Part shown: piece after piece, positions 21,217 to 28,149 of the stretch
Numbering within the stretch: the stretch's first letter is position 1
How the letters are laid out: every line of letters starts with the position of its first letter
Source: an uncultured Ruminococcus sp.
Lineage (GTDB): Bacteria > Bacillota_A > Clostridia > Oscillospirales > Acutalibacteraceae
Length of the DNA stretch: 28,149 nucleotides
Direction of reading: 5' to 3'
Assembly: GCA_902798605.1 (NCBI GenBank)
Contig: CADBXH010000026.1
Span: 1-28,149 of the forward strand
The notes under the pieces: model-generated
Databases searched by the model: none
Told to the model about the DNA's origin: nothing
Seen by the model: the letters and a program-made list of their open reading frames with translations, nothing else
Program-made: the position numbers and the translations under genes

Positions 21217-21750
21217 ATGAAGTATAAAAAACTGATACCGAGGGCGGCAGGCGTTTTGCTGGGCGTAATACTTATTGCCTTTGGCATATTAGGAGTATTC
21301 GCCGCGCCCGACGACGACAGCTCGGTCAGCGACGATCCCCAAATCGTGACGGACGCTCCGCAGCCCCAGCCCGATACCGAAGCTCCGCAGCCCGTGACCG
21401 AAGAGCCTCAGCCCGAGCCCCAGCCCGAGACCGAGGCGCCGCAGCCTGTGACCGAAGAGCCTCAGCCCGAGACCGAGTATGTCGAGTACGTGACCGAGTA
21501 TGTCGATCCCGACCCGTACTATTACGCAAATAACGTGGACGACCCCGACACCGGCGCGACAAAATATATTGCCGAGCCGACTGTCCCCAAAACAGTCAGC
21601 CAAAAAGCCTACTCAACCAACTACGCGTTCGGCGCGGCTTCGTGGATATGCGCGGGCGTGGGCATAGTTGTGATTTTAGCGGTCGCTATCAGCACCAAGG
21701 CGAGCGGCAGAAAAAACAGGGTAATGTATGACAGGTTCCCAAATAGGTAA
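21217..21750 (+). CDS. Bitopic membrane protein with Pro/Glu/Gln-rich repeat region
   Basis: A 177-residue protein with hydrophobic segments at about residues 10-30 and 140-162, and a highly acidic, Pro-rich region between them. The sequence EAPQPVTEEPQPE occurs twice (with a shorter half-unit), followed by EYVEYVTEYVDPDPYY. The second hydrophobic segment ends in a basic tail (TKASGRKNR). The N-terminal segment may be a signal peptide or anchor, so the repeat region probably faces outside. I do not recognise the family; such spacers occur in surface proteins. Its last 23 bases overlap dusB in another frame. The DNA repeats in the middle make length variation between strains likely. GTGAGG precedes the ATG. 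Confidence 0.75.
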   Translation: MKYKKLIPRAAGVLLGVILIAFGILGVFAAPDDDSSVSDDPQIVTDAPQPQPDTEAPQPVTEEPQPEPQPETEAPQPVTEEPQPETEYVEYVTEYVDPDPYYYANNVDDPDTGATKYIAEPTVPKTVSQKAYSTNYAFGAASWICAGVGIVVILAVAISTKASGRKNRVMYDRFPNR

Positions 21751-22699
21751 CGTCACGTTCAAATCCCGCGCGCTGCTCGCTCCTATGGCGGGCATAAGCG
21801 ACAGAGCCTACCGCGAGCTGTGCGTCAGCTGCGGCGCGGGCTACTGCGTGAGCGAGATGGTCAGCTCAAAGGCGCTCTCCTTCAAGGACAAAAAGAGCGA
21901 GGAGCTGATGATGATCTCAGATGATGAACGCCCCTGCGGGATACAGATATTCGGCGACGAGCCCTCAACAATGGCGGACGCGGTGCTTTCGGCTATGAAG
22001 CACGAGCCCTATATAATCGACATAAATATGGGCTGCCCGGCTCCCAAGATCAGCGGCAGCGGCAGCGGCTGCGCCTTGATGAAGACCCCGAAGCTCTGCG
22101 GCGAGATAACCGAGGCGGTCGTAAAGGTCAGCCCCGTGCCCGTAACGGTAAAGCTCCGCAAGGGCTGGGATGACGAGAACATCAACGCGCTCGAAGTCGC
22201 AAAGCTCTGCGAGGAAGCCGGAGCCGCGGCGGTGACTATCCACGGCAGAACGCGCCGGCAGTTCTACAGGCCGCCTGTCGATTACGACATAATAAAACAG
22301 TTAAAGCAGGAGCTGAAGATCCCGGTCATCGCCAACGGCGACATCGACTCCGCCCAAAAGGCAAAGCAGGTTTTGAACTATACCAAAGCCGATTTTGTAA
22401 TGGTCGGCAGGGCGAGTATGGGCAACCCGTGGATTTTTTCACAGATAAATTCCTACCTTCAAGACCCGCAAAAACCGCTTTATTACCCCACTCTTGAAGA
22501 AAAGCTCACCGTTATGTGCTCCCACATCGAGAAAATGGTCGAGTACAAGGGCGAGTACATCGCGCTCAGACAGGCGCGCAAGCTCGTTATGGGCTACTTT
22601 AAGGGCATACGGGGAGCCGCGGCTCTCAGGAACGAGGCAGGAAAAATAGAAACCTTAGACGATTTATACGCGTTAAAACAAAAGGCGTTAAAAATATAG
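21728..22699 (+). CDS. dusB: tRNA-dihydrouridine synthase (DusB family)
   Basis: A 323-residue FMN enzyme that reduces uridine to dihydrouridine in the tRNA D-loop using NADPH. Motifs: APMAGISDRAYR at the start, INMGCPAPK with catalytic C103, VTVKLRKGWDD, VTIHGRTRRQFY, IPVIANGDIDS and MVGRASMGNPWIF for flavin and phosphate binding. The GSGSGCALM segment after the cysteine differs from the usual NGEGSALM but keeps the spacing. The start overlaps the preceding gene by 23 bp, suggesting coupling. glyA follows 26 nt after the stop. Confidence 0.95.
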   Translation: MTGSQIGNVTFKSRALLAPMAGISDRAYRELCVSCGAGYCVSEMVSSKALSFKDKKSEELMMISDDERPCGIQIFGDEPSTMADAVLSAMKHEPYIIDINMGCPAPKISGSGSGCALMKTPKLCGEITEAVVKVSPVPVTVKLRKGWDDENINALEVAKLCEEAGAAAVTIHGRTRRQFYRPPVDYDIIKQLKQELKIPVIANGDIDSAQKAKQVLNYTKADFVMVGRASMGNPWIFSQINSYLQDPQKPLYYPTLEEKLTVMCSHIEKMVEYKGEYIALRQARKLVMGYFKGIRGAAALRNEAGKIETLDDLYALKQKALKI

Positions 22700-22725
22700 A
22701 ATAAAACATAAAGGGGAAGTTAAAA

Positions 22726-23982
22726 ATGAGTGAATTAACAAACATCAAATCTCTTGAGTACCTTATGGAGTACGATCCCGCCGTCGGCAACGCAATGAAC
22801 GACGAGCTTAAAAGACAGAGGCGCAACCTCGAGCTCATCGCGAGCGAGAACATCGTTACCCCTGCCGTTATGGCGGCAATGGGCAGCCACCTCACAAACA
22901 AGTACGCCGAGGGCTATCCCGGAAAGCGTTACTACGGCGGCTGCGAGTGCGTAGACGTTGTAGAGGAGATCGCGCGTCAGCGCGCCTGCGAGCTTTTCGG
23001 AGCAGACCACGCAAACGTACAGCCCCACTCGGGCGCACAGGCAAACACAGCCGTATACTTCGCAATGCTCGAGCCCGGCGACACCGTAATGGGTATGAAC
23101 CTCAACGAGGGCGGACACCTCACTCACGGCTCGCCCGTTAATATCTCGGGTAAATACTTCAACTTCGTTCCCTACGGCGTTGACAGCGTGACTCACCGTA
23201 TCGACTACGACAAGGTGCTCGAGATCGCAAAGGATTGCAAGCCCAAGATGATCGTAGCCGGAGCTTCGGCATACCCGAGGATCATCGACTTTGCAAAGCT
23301 CAGAGAGATCGCTGACGAGGTCGGCGCTTATCTTATGGTAGATATGGCTCACATCGCGGGTCTTGTTGCCGCGGGCGTTCATCCCAACCCCGTGCCTTAC
23401 TGCGAGTTCGTCACCACAACCACCCACAAGACCCTCCGCGGACCCAGAGGCGGACTTATCCTCTGCCGCGAGGAATTCGCAAAGCAGATCGACAAGGCTA
23501 TCTTCCCCGGAACACAGGGCGGTCCGCTTATGCACACCATCGCCGCAAAGGCGGTATGCTTCGGCGAGGCGTTAAAGCCCGAGTTCAAACAGTACGGCGC
23601 AAAGATCGTATCGAACTGCAAGGCTCTTGCGGACGGGCTCACAAAGCGCGGCGTAAAGCTCGTTTCGGGCGGTACGGACAACCACGTAATGCTGCTTGAC
23701 CTGCGCGACACAGGCGTGACCGGCAAGGAGCTTGAGGCGCGTCTTGACGACTGCTACATCACCGTTAACAAAAACACTATCCCCGGCGAGCCGCTCTCTC
23801 CGTTCGTCACCAGCGGCGTAAGGATCGGCACAGCCGCCGTTACAACGCGCGGCCTCAACGAGGAGGATATGGACCTCATCGCCGAGTACATCACCCTTGT
23901 TCTCAACGACTACGAGAACAACAAGGAAAAGGTAAGAGCCGGCGTAGAGGCTATCTGCAAAAAGTATCCCTTGTATGAATAA
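22726..23982 (+). CDS. glyA: Serine hydroxymethyltransferase
   Basis: A 418-residue PLP enzyme interconverting serine and glycine with tetrahydrofolate, the main source of one-carbon units. The PLP lysine is K235 in [45 protein letters not shown] and [16 protein letters not shown] are all present. Length and termini are normal. An AAGGGGA site precedes the ATG. Probably co-transcribed with dusB. Confidence 0.97.
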   Translation: MSELTNIKSLEYLMEYDPAVGNAMNDELKRQRRNLELIASENIVTPAVMAAMGSHLTNKYAEGYPGKRYYGGCECVDVVEEIARQRACELFGADHANVQPHSGAQANTAVYFAMLEPGDTVMGMNLNEGGHLTHGSPVNISGKYFNFVPYGVDSVTHRIDYDKVLEIAKDCKPKMIVAGASAYPRIIDFAKLREIADEVGAYLMVDMAHIAGLVAAGVHPNPVPYCEFVTTTTHKTLRGPRGGLILCREEFAKQIDKAIFPGTQGGPLMHTIAAKAVCFGEALKPEFKQYGAKIVSNCKALADGLTKRGVKLVSGGTDNHVMLLDLRDTGVTGKELEARLDDCYITVNKNTIPGEPLSPFVTSGVRIGTAAVTTRGLNEEDMDLIAEYITLVLNDYENNKEKVRAGVEAICKKYPLYE

Positions 23983-23993
23983 TTGACTTTACT

Positions 23994-24028
23994 ATCGTAG
24001 GGGCGAGCATTGCTCGCCCGCGATTTTT
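23994..24028 (+). terminator. Hairpin of the GTAGGGGCG family acting as glyA terminator
   Basis: ATCGTAGGGGCGAGC ATT GCTCGCCCGCGAT followed by TTTTT, 12 nt after the glyA stop. It belongs to the palindrome family at 5820 and 6986 but here has a T-tract, so it can terminate. Confidence 0.75.
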
Positions 24029-24053
24029 ATCTGAAAAGTTTTGGTGAAATGCT

Positions 24054-25322
24054 ATGAACAAACCTTTGGCAGACAGATTAAGACCGACATCTATTGACGA
24101 TATTATCGGTCAGCGGCATCTATTGTCCGAGGGCAAGCCGCTGCGCAAGATCATCGAGAGCGGCGAGATCCCCAACCTGATTTTCTACGGACCGTCGGGA
24201 GTGGGCAAGACCACCCTCGCGACCTACATCGCCAACAAGACGAACAAGACCCTCAAAAAGCTCAACGGCACAACCGCCTCGACCGCCGACATAAAGGCTA
24301 TCGTCTCGGGGCTGGGAACCTTTGAGGGCATAAACGGCATCCTGCTCTACCTCGACGAGATCCAGTACTTCAACAAAAAGCAGCAGCAGACCCTGCTCGA
24401 GTACATCGAAAACGGCAGCATAACCCTCATAGCCTCAACCACCGAGAACCCGTATTTTTACGTGTACAACGCAATTTTGAGCCGCTGTACGGTCTTTGAG
24501 TTCAAATCGGTTGAGCCCGAAGAGGTCGTAAAGGCGCTCGACCGCGCCGCAAAGCTGCTCGGCGGGGAGCAGGGGACAGAGGTGAAGCTCGAACCCGAAG
24601 CGGCTAAAAAAATAGCCTCCGGCTGCGGCGGAGACGTCCGCAAGGCGCTCAACGCGCTCGAGCTCTCAGCGCTCGCGGCTGATGAAAAAGACGGAGTAAA
24701 AATCATAACTCCCAAGATCGCCTCACAGCTCGTTCAAAAAAGCTCAATGCGCTACGACAAGGACGGCGACGAGCATTACGACATCGTCTCGGCGTATCAA
24801 AAAAGTATGCGCGGCTCCGACCCCGACGCGGCTCTGCACTACCTCGCGAGGCTCTTGGAGGCGGGCGACCTGCCGAGCGCGTGCCGCAGGCTTATGGTCT
24901 GTGCCTGCGAGGACGTAGGGCTTGCGTACCCGCAGCTGATACCCATAGTAAAATCCTGCGTGGATATCGCCCAGGCGGTAGGACTGCCCGAGGCGAGGAT
25001 ACCGCTCGCGGACGCGGTAGTTATGGTCTGCAACGCGCCAAAGTCAAACTCCGCGTATATTGCGATAGACGCCGCGCTCGCGGACATAAAGGCGGGCAAC
25101 TCGGGACCCGTTCCGCGCCAACTCCAAAACAAGCATTTTGACGGCGAGGACAACCCGAACAAGGGTCAGTTCTACATCTATCCGCACGACTACCCCAACC
25201 ACTACACCTACCAGCAATACCTGCCCGACGCCATAAAGGACAGGCGTTACTACGAGTTCGGCGACAACAAAAACGAGCAGGCGTTTAGGCAGTATTGGGA
25301 AGGGATAAAGACTGAAGACTGA
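24054..25322 (+). CDS. rarA: Replication-associated recombination protein A (RarA/MgsA)
   Basis: A 422-residue AAA+ clamp-loader-like ATPase that acts at stalled replication forks. It has the start LADRLRPTSIDDIIGQRHLL, Walker A GPSGVGKTT with K52, Walker B LLYLDEIQYF with D101 and E102, sensor 1 STTENPYF, arginine finger region AILSRCTVFEF, and the C-terminal MgsA domain with KSMRGSDPDAALHYLARLLEAG and YPHDYPNHY. Length is typical. The ribosome site is weak (GGTGA). It is preceded by a terminator-like palindrome, so it may have its own promoter, which I could not identify. Confidence 0.95.
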   Translation: MNKPLADRLRPTSIDDIIGQRHLLSEGKPLRKIIESGEIPNLIFYGPSGVGKTTLATYIANKTNKTLKKLNGTTASTADIKAIVSGLGTFEGINGILLYLDEIQYFNKKQQQTLLEYIENGSITLIASTTENPYFYVYNAILSRCTVFEFKSVEPEEVVKALDRAAKLLGGEQGTEVKLEPEAAKKIASGCGGDVRKALNALELSALAADEKDGVKIITPKIASQLVQKSSMRYDKDGDEHYDIVSAYQKSMRGSDPDAALHYLARLLEAGDLPSACRRLMVCACEDVGLAYPQLIPIVKSCVDIAQAVGLPEARIPLADAVVMVCNAPKSNSAYIAIDAALADIKAGNSGPVPRQLQNKHFDGEDNPNKGQFYIYPHDYPNHYTYQQYLPDAIKDRRYYEFGDNKNEQAFRQYWEGIKTED

Positions 25323-25352
25323 AGACTTAAAACTTAAGATTTAAAAATTAAT

Positions 25353-25395
25353 AGTCGCTCCGATCCGATTTTTAAATAGGTCGGGGCGGCTGTTT
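25353..25395 (+). terminator. Terminator of rarA
   Basis: AGTCGCTCCGA (25353-25363) pairs with TCGGGGCGGCT (25381-25391) over 11 positions including two G.T pairs, then TGTTTGTGTTT. The AT-rich GAAGACTTAAAACTTAAG tract lies between it and the stop codon. Confidence 0.65.
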
Positions 25396-25420
25396 GTGTT
25401 TGCGCAATATTTTCCTTAAC

Positions 25421-25470
25421 ATTTAAAGCCTCCCCTAAAGCACTGTCGTGCGTTAGGGGAGGCTTTAAAT
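25421..25470. repeat. GGCTCCCC-family palindrome, single hairpin
   Basis: ATTTAAAGCCTCCCCTAA ... TTAGGGGAGGCTTTAAAT is a 50-bp palindrome with near-perfect 18-bp arms. It is almost identical, inverted, to the first hairpin of the element at 18446. The rest of the 25323-25642 gap is AT-rich and carries no gene. Confidence 0.75.
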
Positions 25471-25593
25471 ATCCCTTACTATTTTTGTATAATACTACCA
25501 AAAATCAACCCGTTTTTTTGTGAGGCAAAAAAATTAATAATTCGTTTATGGAAATATAAAAAAAACATTTGTGTTAAACTAATACTGTACAAT

Positions 25594-25613
25594 GCGAAAA
25601 ATTGGTTTTTCGC
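25594..25613 (+). promoter_or_regulatory. 5'-leader hairpin of the CBM26-dockerin gene
   Basis: GCGAAAAA TTGG TTTTTCGC, a perfect 8-bp stem 17 nt before the GGAGGT ribosome site. Probably inside the 5' untranslated region; it could stabilise the mRNA. A good -35/-10 pair was not found, although TACAAT at 25588 is a candidate -10. Confidence 0.45.
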
Positions 25614-25642
25614 AAGATTCTATGTTATTGGAGGTACATCTT

Positions 25643-27259
25643 ATGGCAAAGAAACAACACAAATTTTTATGCCTCGTGCTATGTTTGGCGCTTGTACTTT
25701 CCGCGGTGATCGTTGGCACCGCGAGCGCTCTGGCGGCGTCCGGAGACACGGTTTACGTCAAGCTCAACAACGGCTGGAGCAGCGTCTACTGCTATATGTG
25801 GACAGACGACGCCGGAAACAACGCGGCTTGGCCGGGCATAAAGATGACACTTGTTAAGGATAATGTTTATTCTTACAAGATCACAGGCAGCTGGAACAAA
25901 GTAATATTCAACAACGGAAGCGGCGGCAGCGGCAACCAGACCTCTAACCTCAGCTATCCCGGAAAGAGCGGTCAGATCTATGACCTCAACGGCGGCTCCT
26001 GGTCTGATTATTCCGATCACACTCAGGATCCCACAAGCGCGACAGATCCCGTTGTTCAGCCCACAACATCAGGCTCAAGAACAGGCGGCACAACTGTTTT
26101 CTACAAAAACACAACTAACTGGTCGACTCCGTACTGCTATTTGTGGACAGACGGCGCCGGAAACAACGCGGCTTGGCCCGGAGCGGCTATGACCAAGGTC
26201 GAGGACGATGTATGGATGTACACCGCCACCAAGACCTTCGCTAACTGCATATTCAGCAACCACGGATCGGATCAGACCGCTGACCTTACCGCTCACGACG
26301 GACAGATCTACGACAACGGAACGTGGAAGGATTACGACTTAAAGGACATCCGCGTAACCGAGTACAAGGCAGATCCCGAGAGCGACATCTACACCGGTAT
26401 GGACGTAACTCTCAGCGCCGACGCATACAGCAAGAGCGGCGCGGCTGTTTATTACAAGTTCTCGGTCAAGAATTCAAGCGGAGGAACCTCAGTGCTCGCG
26501 GATTACGGCACAGCCAAGTCTGTAACATGGACTCCCGCAGCTCCCGGCACATACACCGCAACGTTTGACTTTAAGGACGCAAACGGCGAGGTGAACTCAC
26601 GCAACCTGACTCTCACGGTCGCTGATGATTCAAGCCTTGTAAAGCCCATCATCAAGAACGTCACTCCCGCTAACCTCAACGTTATCAGGGTGGGCACTCC
26701 CGCAACGGTAACAGTTACCGCGGGCGGCGGCAAGACCGGCACCAACCTTCTGTTCTACAAGTATGTAGTTACAGACCCCAACGGCGTAAAGAACACACCG
26801 TACTACACGCTCAACAACACCTACCTGTTCACACCGACAATGGAGGGCAGCTATGTTGTTAACGTATATGTTCAGTCGTCCGACAACACAACGGTAACCA
26901 AGACCTACAACTACACCGCAACGGGCGACGGTCCTGTTCCTACAACGGTTGCGCCTACAACGGTTGCGCCTACAACGGTTGCGCCTACAACGGTTCCGCC
27001 CACTACGATCAAGCCGACCGATCCCGTTCCCACAACAACAACTCCGGTTCAGCCTACTACTGAATACAACCCCGGATACCAGAAGGGCGACGCCAATATG
27101 GACGGCAAGTTTGACATCAAGGACGCTACATATGTTCAGATGCACGTGGCTCAGTTCGCCGAGGCTCAGAACATCATCATCTCAGTTGCGGATATGAGCG
27201 GCGACGGAATCATCACAGTCCTTGACGCTACTCTGATTCAGTTAGAGCTTCTAAAATAA
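25643..27259 (+). CDS. Secreted starch-binding protein: two CBM26 modules, Ig-like region, dockerin
   Basis: A 538-residue secreted, non-catalytic protein. Signal peptide to about residue 31 (ending SALA). Two CBM26-type starch-binding modules (about 33-125 and 148-235) share YCYxWTDxAGNNAAWPG and INIxFNN/CIFSNHG patterns with conserved aromatic residues. Then two Ig-like modules (about 245-345 and 345-428), a PTTVA-repeat linker (about 431-475) and a type I dockerin from about 480 (GDANMDGKFDIKDATYVQM, DMSGDGIITVLDATLIQL). It resembles the starch-adherence (Sas) and amylosome proteins of Ruminococcus bromii in composition. It should tether starch to a scaffoldin complex. The frame opens earlier at 25592, but ATG 25643 is chosen because GGAGGT lies 7 nt upstream and the signal peptide follows. 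The downstream amylase probably works with it. Confidence 0.9.
   Translation: MAKKQHKFLCLVLCLALVLSAVIVGTASALAASGDTVYVKLNNGWSSVYCYMWTDDAGNNAAWPGIKMTLVKDNVYSYKITGSWNKVIFNNGSGGSGNQTSNLSYPGKSGQIYDLNGGSWSDYSDHTQDPTSATDPVVQPTTSGSRTGGTTVFYKNTTNWSTPYCYLWTDGAGNNAAWPGAAMTKVEDDVWMYTATKTFANCIFSNHGSDQTADLTAHDGQIYDNGTWKDYDLKDIRVTEYKADPESDIYTGMDVTLSADAYSKSGAAVYYKFSVKNSSGGTSVLADYGTAKSVTWTPAAPGTYTATFDFKDANGEVNSRNLTLTVADDSSLVKPIIKNVTPANLNVIRVGTPATVTVTAGGGKTGTNLLFYKYVVTDPNGVKNTPYYTLNNTYLFTPTMEGSYVVNVYVQSSDNTTVTKTYNYTATGDGPVPTTVAPTTVAPTTVAPTTVPPTTIKPTDPVPTTTTPVQPTTEYNPGYQKGDANMDGKFDIKDATYVQMHVAQFAEAQNIIISVADMSGDGIITVLDATLIQLELLK
26939..26998 (+). repeat. 15-bp tandem repeat encoding the PTTVA linker
   Basis: CCTACAACGGTTGCG three times exactly, plus a fourth unit ending CCG. 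The identity at synonymous positions suggests recent slippage, so linker length probably varies between strains. Confidence 0.85.
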
Positions 27260-27301
27260 TTGTAATAAAGAATAATATAGTATAAACTCAGGGGGTTTAT
27301 T

Positions 27302-28149
27302 ATGACGCAAGCTAAAAAGATTTGCGCTGTTCTGATGGCTTTAATCATTGCTATTTCAGTTGGTGTTATATCAACTTCCGCTGCAGTTACTTCGGAAGGC
27401 TCCGAAGTAGTCTCTGCGAATGAGCAGATTATCGTCCACGCAAGGCAGGATGGTCTTACGCAGCCTTATATTTACCTTTGGAACTCACTGCCCACCAACA
27501 GCGCAATGTCCCAAAGCTACCCGGGTGAAAAAATGGTTTCCTCGGGCAAATGGTTTAATTTCACTATCACAAACGTTACAAAGGTCAACGCGCTCATCAC
27601 CGGAGCCGACGGCAAGCAGTACTCAAAGGAGCAAAAGCTTACCACAAACGCCGGCGAGACCCAGGAGTGGTGGTTCGACAACGGCAAGTGGTCTAAGTAC
27701 GATCCCGACCAGACCGACCCGATCGACTCCTCCGACCCGCGCGAGGACACCCTATACTTTGTAATGACAACCCGCTTTTATGACGGCGACACCGGCAACA
27801 ATGTCCACTGCTGGGACGACCACGTTGCCAACAACCCCGACTCCGACCCCGCTTGGAGAGGCGACTTCAGGGGCCTTGCAGATAAGCTCGACTACATCAA
27901 GGCGCTCGGCTTCAACGCTATCTGGGTAACTCCCGTAGTTACAAACGCGTCGGGCTACGACTACCACGGCTATCACGCTATGGATCTCAGCACCGTTGAC
28001 TTCCGTTATGAAAGCAGCGACTATACTTATGAGGATCTTATCCACGAGGTTCACCAAAAGGGTATGAAGATCTACCAGGACGTAGTTCTCCAGCACACAG
28101 GTAACTTCGGCGAATCCTACTTCTGTCCGCTCTTTGAAAAGGACACAAC
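27302..28149 (+). CDS. Secreted GH13 alpha-amylase, 5' part (truncated by window end)
   Basis: The frame is open from ATG 27302 to the end of the window (282 codons). GGGGG lies 5-6 nt upstream. A signal peptide (to about residue 25, ending STSAA) is followed by a CBM26-like module (about 35-130: IIVHARQDGLTQPYIYLWNS, WWFDNGKW) and the beginning of a GH13 barrel: TLYFVMTTRFYDGDTGNN, WRGDFRGLADKLDYIKALGFNAIWVTPV, YDYHGYHAMDL and region I DVVLQHTGN. The catalytic residues of regions II-IV lie beyond the window. It should hydrolyse alpha-1,4 links of starch outside the cell. Only 42 bp separate it from the CBM26-dockerin gene with no terminator seen, so the two may be co-transcribed. Whether it has its own dockerin cannot be seen. 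Confidence 0.92.
   Translation, partial: MTQAKKICAVLMALIIAISVGVISTSAAVTSEGSEVVSANEQIIVHARQDGLTQPYIYLWNSLPTNSAMSQSYPGEKMVSSGKWFNFTITNVTKVNALITGADGKQYSKEQKLTTNAGETQEWWFDNGKWSKYDPDQTDPIDSSDPREDTLYFVMTTRFYDGDTGNNVHCWDDHVANNPDSDPAWRGDFRGLADKLDYIKALGFNAIWVTPVVTNASGYDYHGYHAMDLSTVDFRYESSDYTYEDLIHEVHQKGMKIYQDVVLQHTGNFGESYFCPLFEKDT

Noticed and set aside
22735..23535. Long open frame on the minus strand (266 codons) inside glyA
   Set aside because: It is antisense to a full-length, strongly conserved glyA, and its Val/Ala/Leu-rich translation is a codon-bias shadow.

Overview
The window looks like a chromosome segment of an anaerobic, spore-forming, starch-degrading gut Firmicute, most likely a Ruminococcus bromii-like member of the Oscillospiraceae. 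This is inferred from four cohesin-binding dockerin modules, starch-binding CBM26 modules, two GH13 enzymes, spore genes (gpr, spoIIP) and a bifurcating-type [FeFe] hydrogenase operon. No phage or plasmid backbone is visible.

Layout. 1-3.3 kb: the 3' end of a dockerin-bearing X25-like starch protein, then on the minus strand a complete GlgX/isoamylase-type debranching enzyme. 3.5-6.9 kb: a five-gene operon (DRTGG-like, anti-sigma-like ATPase, sensory-type [FeFe] hydrogenase, second DRTGG-like, PHP phosphoesterase). 7.1-12.1 kb: the hydC / ATPase / 2Fe-2S / hydB / hydA operon with its own extended -10 promoter and a structured leader. hydA as written carries two lesions: a frameshifting loss of about 70 nt that removes most [2Fe-2S] ligands, and an in-frame loss of about 44 codons that removes the H-cluster P2 motif. 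12.3-13.5 kb: a Fic-domain protein (minus), repeats and remnants of tRNA sequence, and tRNA-Arg(ACG). 13.6-17.4 kb: a lipoprotein (minus), a secreted CHAP hydrolase with dockerin (plus) and a secreted papain-like protease with dockerin (minus), the last two convergent. 17.5-21.1 kb: gpr and spoIIP, normally neighbours, separated by palindromic repeats and an orphan CRISPR array. 21.2-25.3 kb: a Pro/Glu-rich membrane protein, dusB, glyA and rarA. 25.6-28.1 kb: a secreted protein with two CBM26 modules and a dockerin, then the 5' part of a secreted GH13 alpha-amylase.

How the genes fit together. The extracellular proteins fit an amylosome-like starch system in which dockerins attach enzymes and binding proteins to scaffoldins. 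The hydrogenase operons handle electrons from fermentation (NADH plus ferredoxin to H2); the upstream operon looks like an H2 or redox-sensing module. The window is also rich in short palindromic elements: a GTAGGGGCG family next to stop codons, a modular GGCTCCCC family, and AT-rich GAAGATTTAAAACTT tracts. All calls come from reading the sequence; no database search was run.
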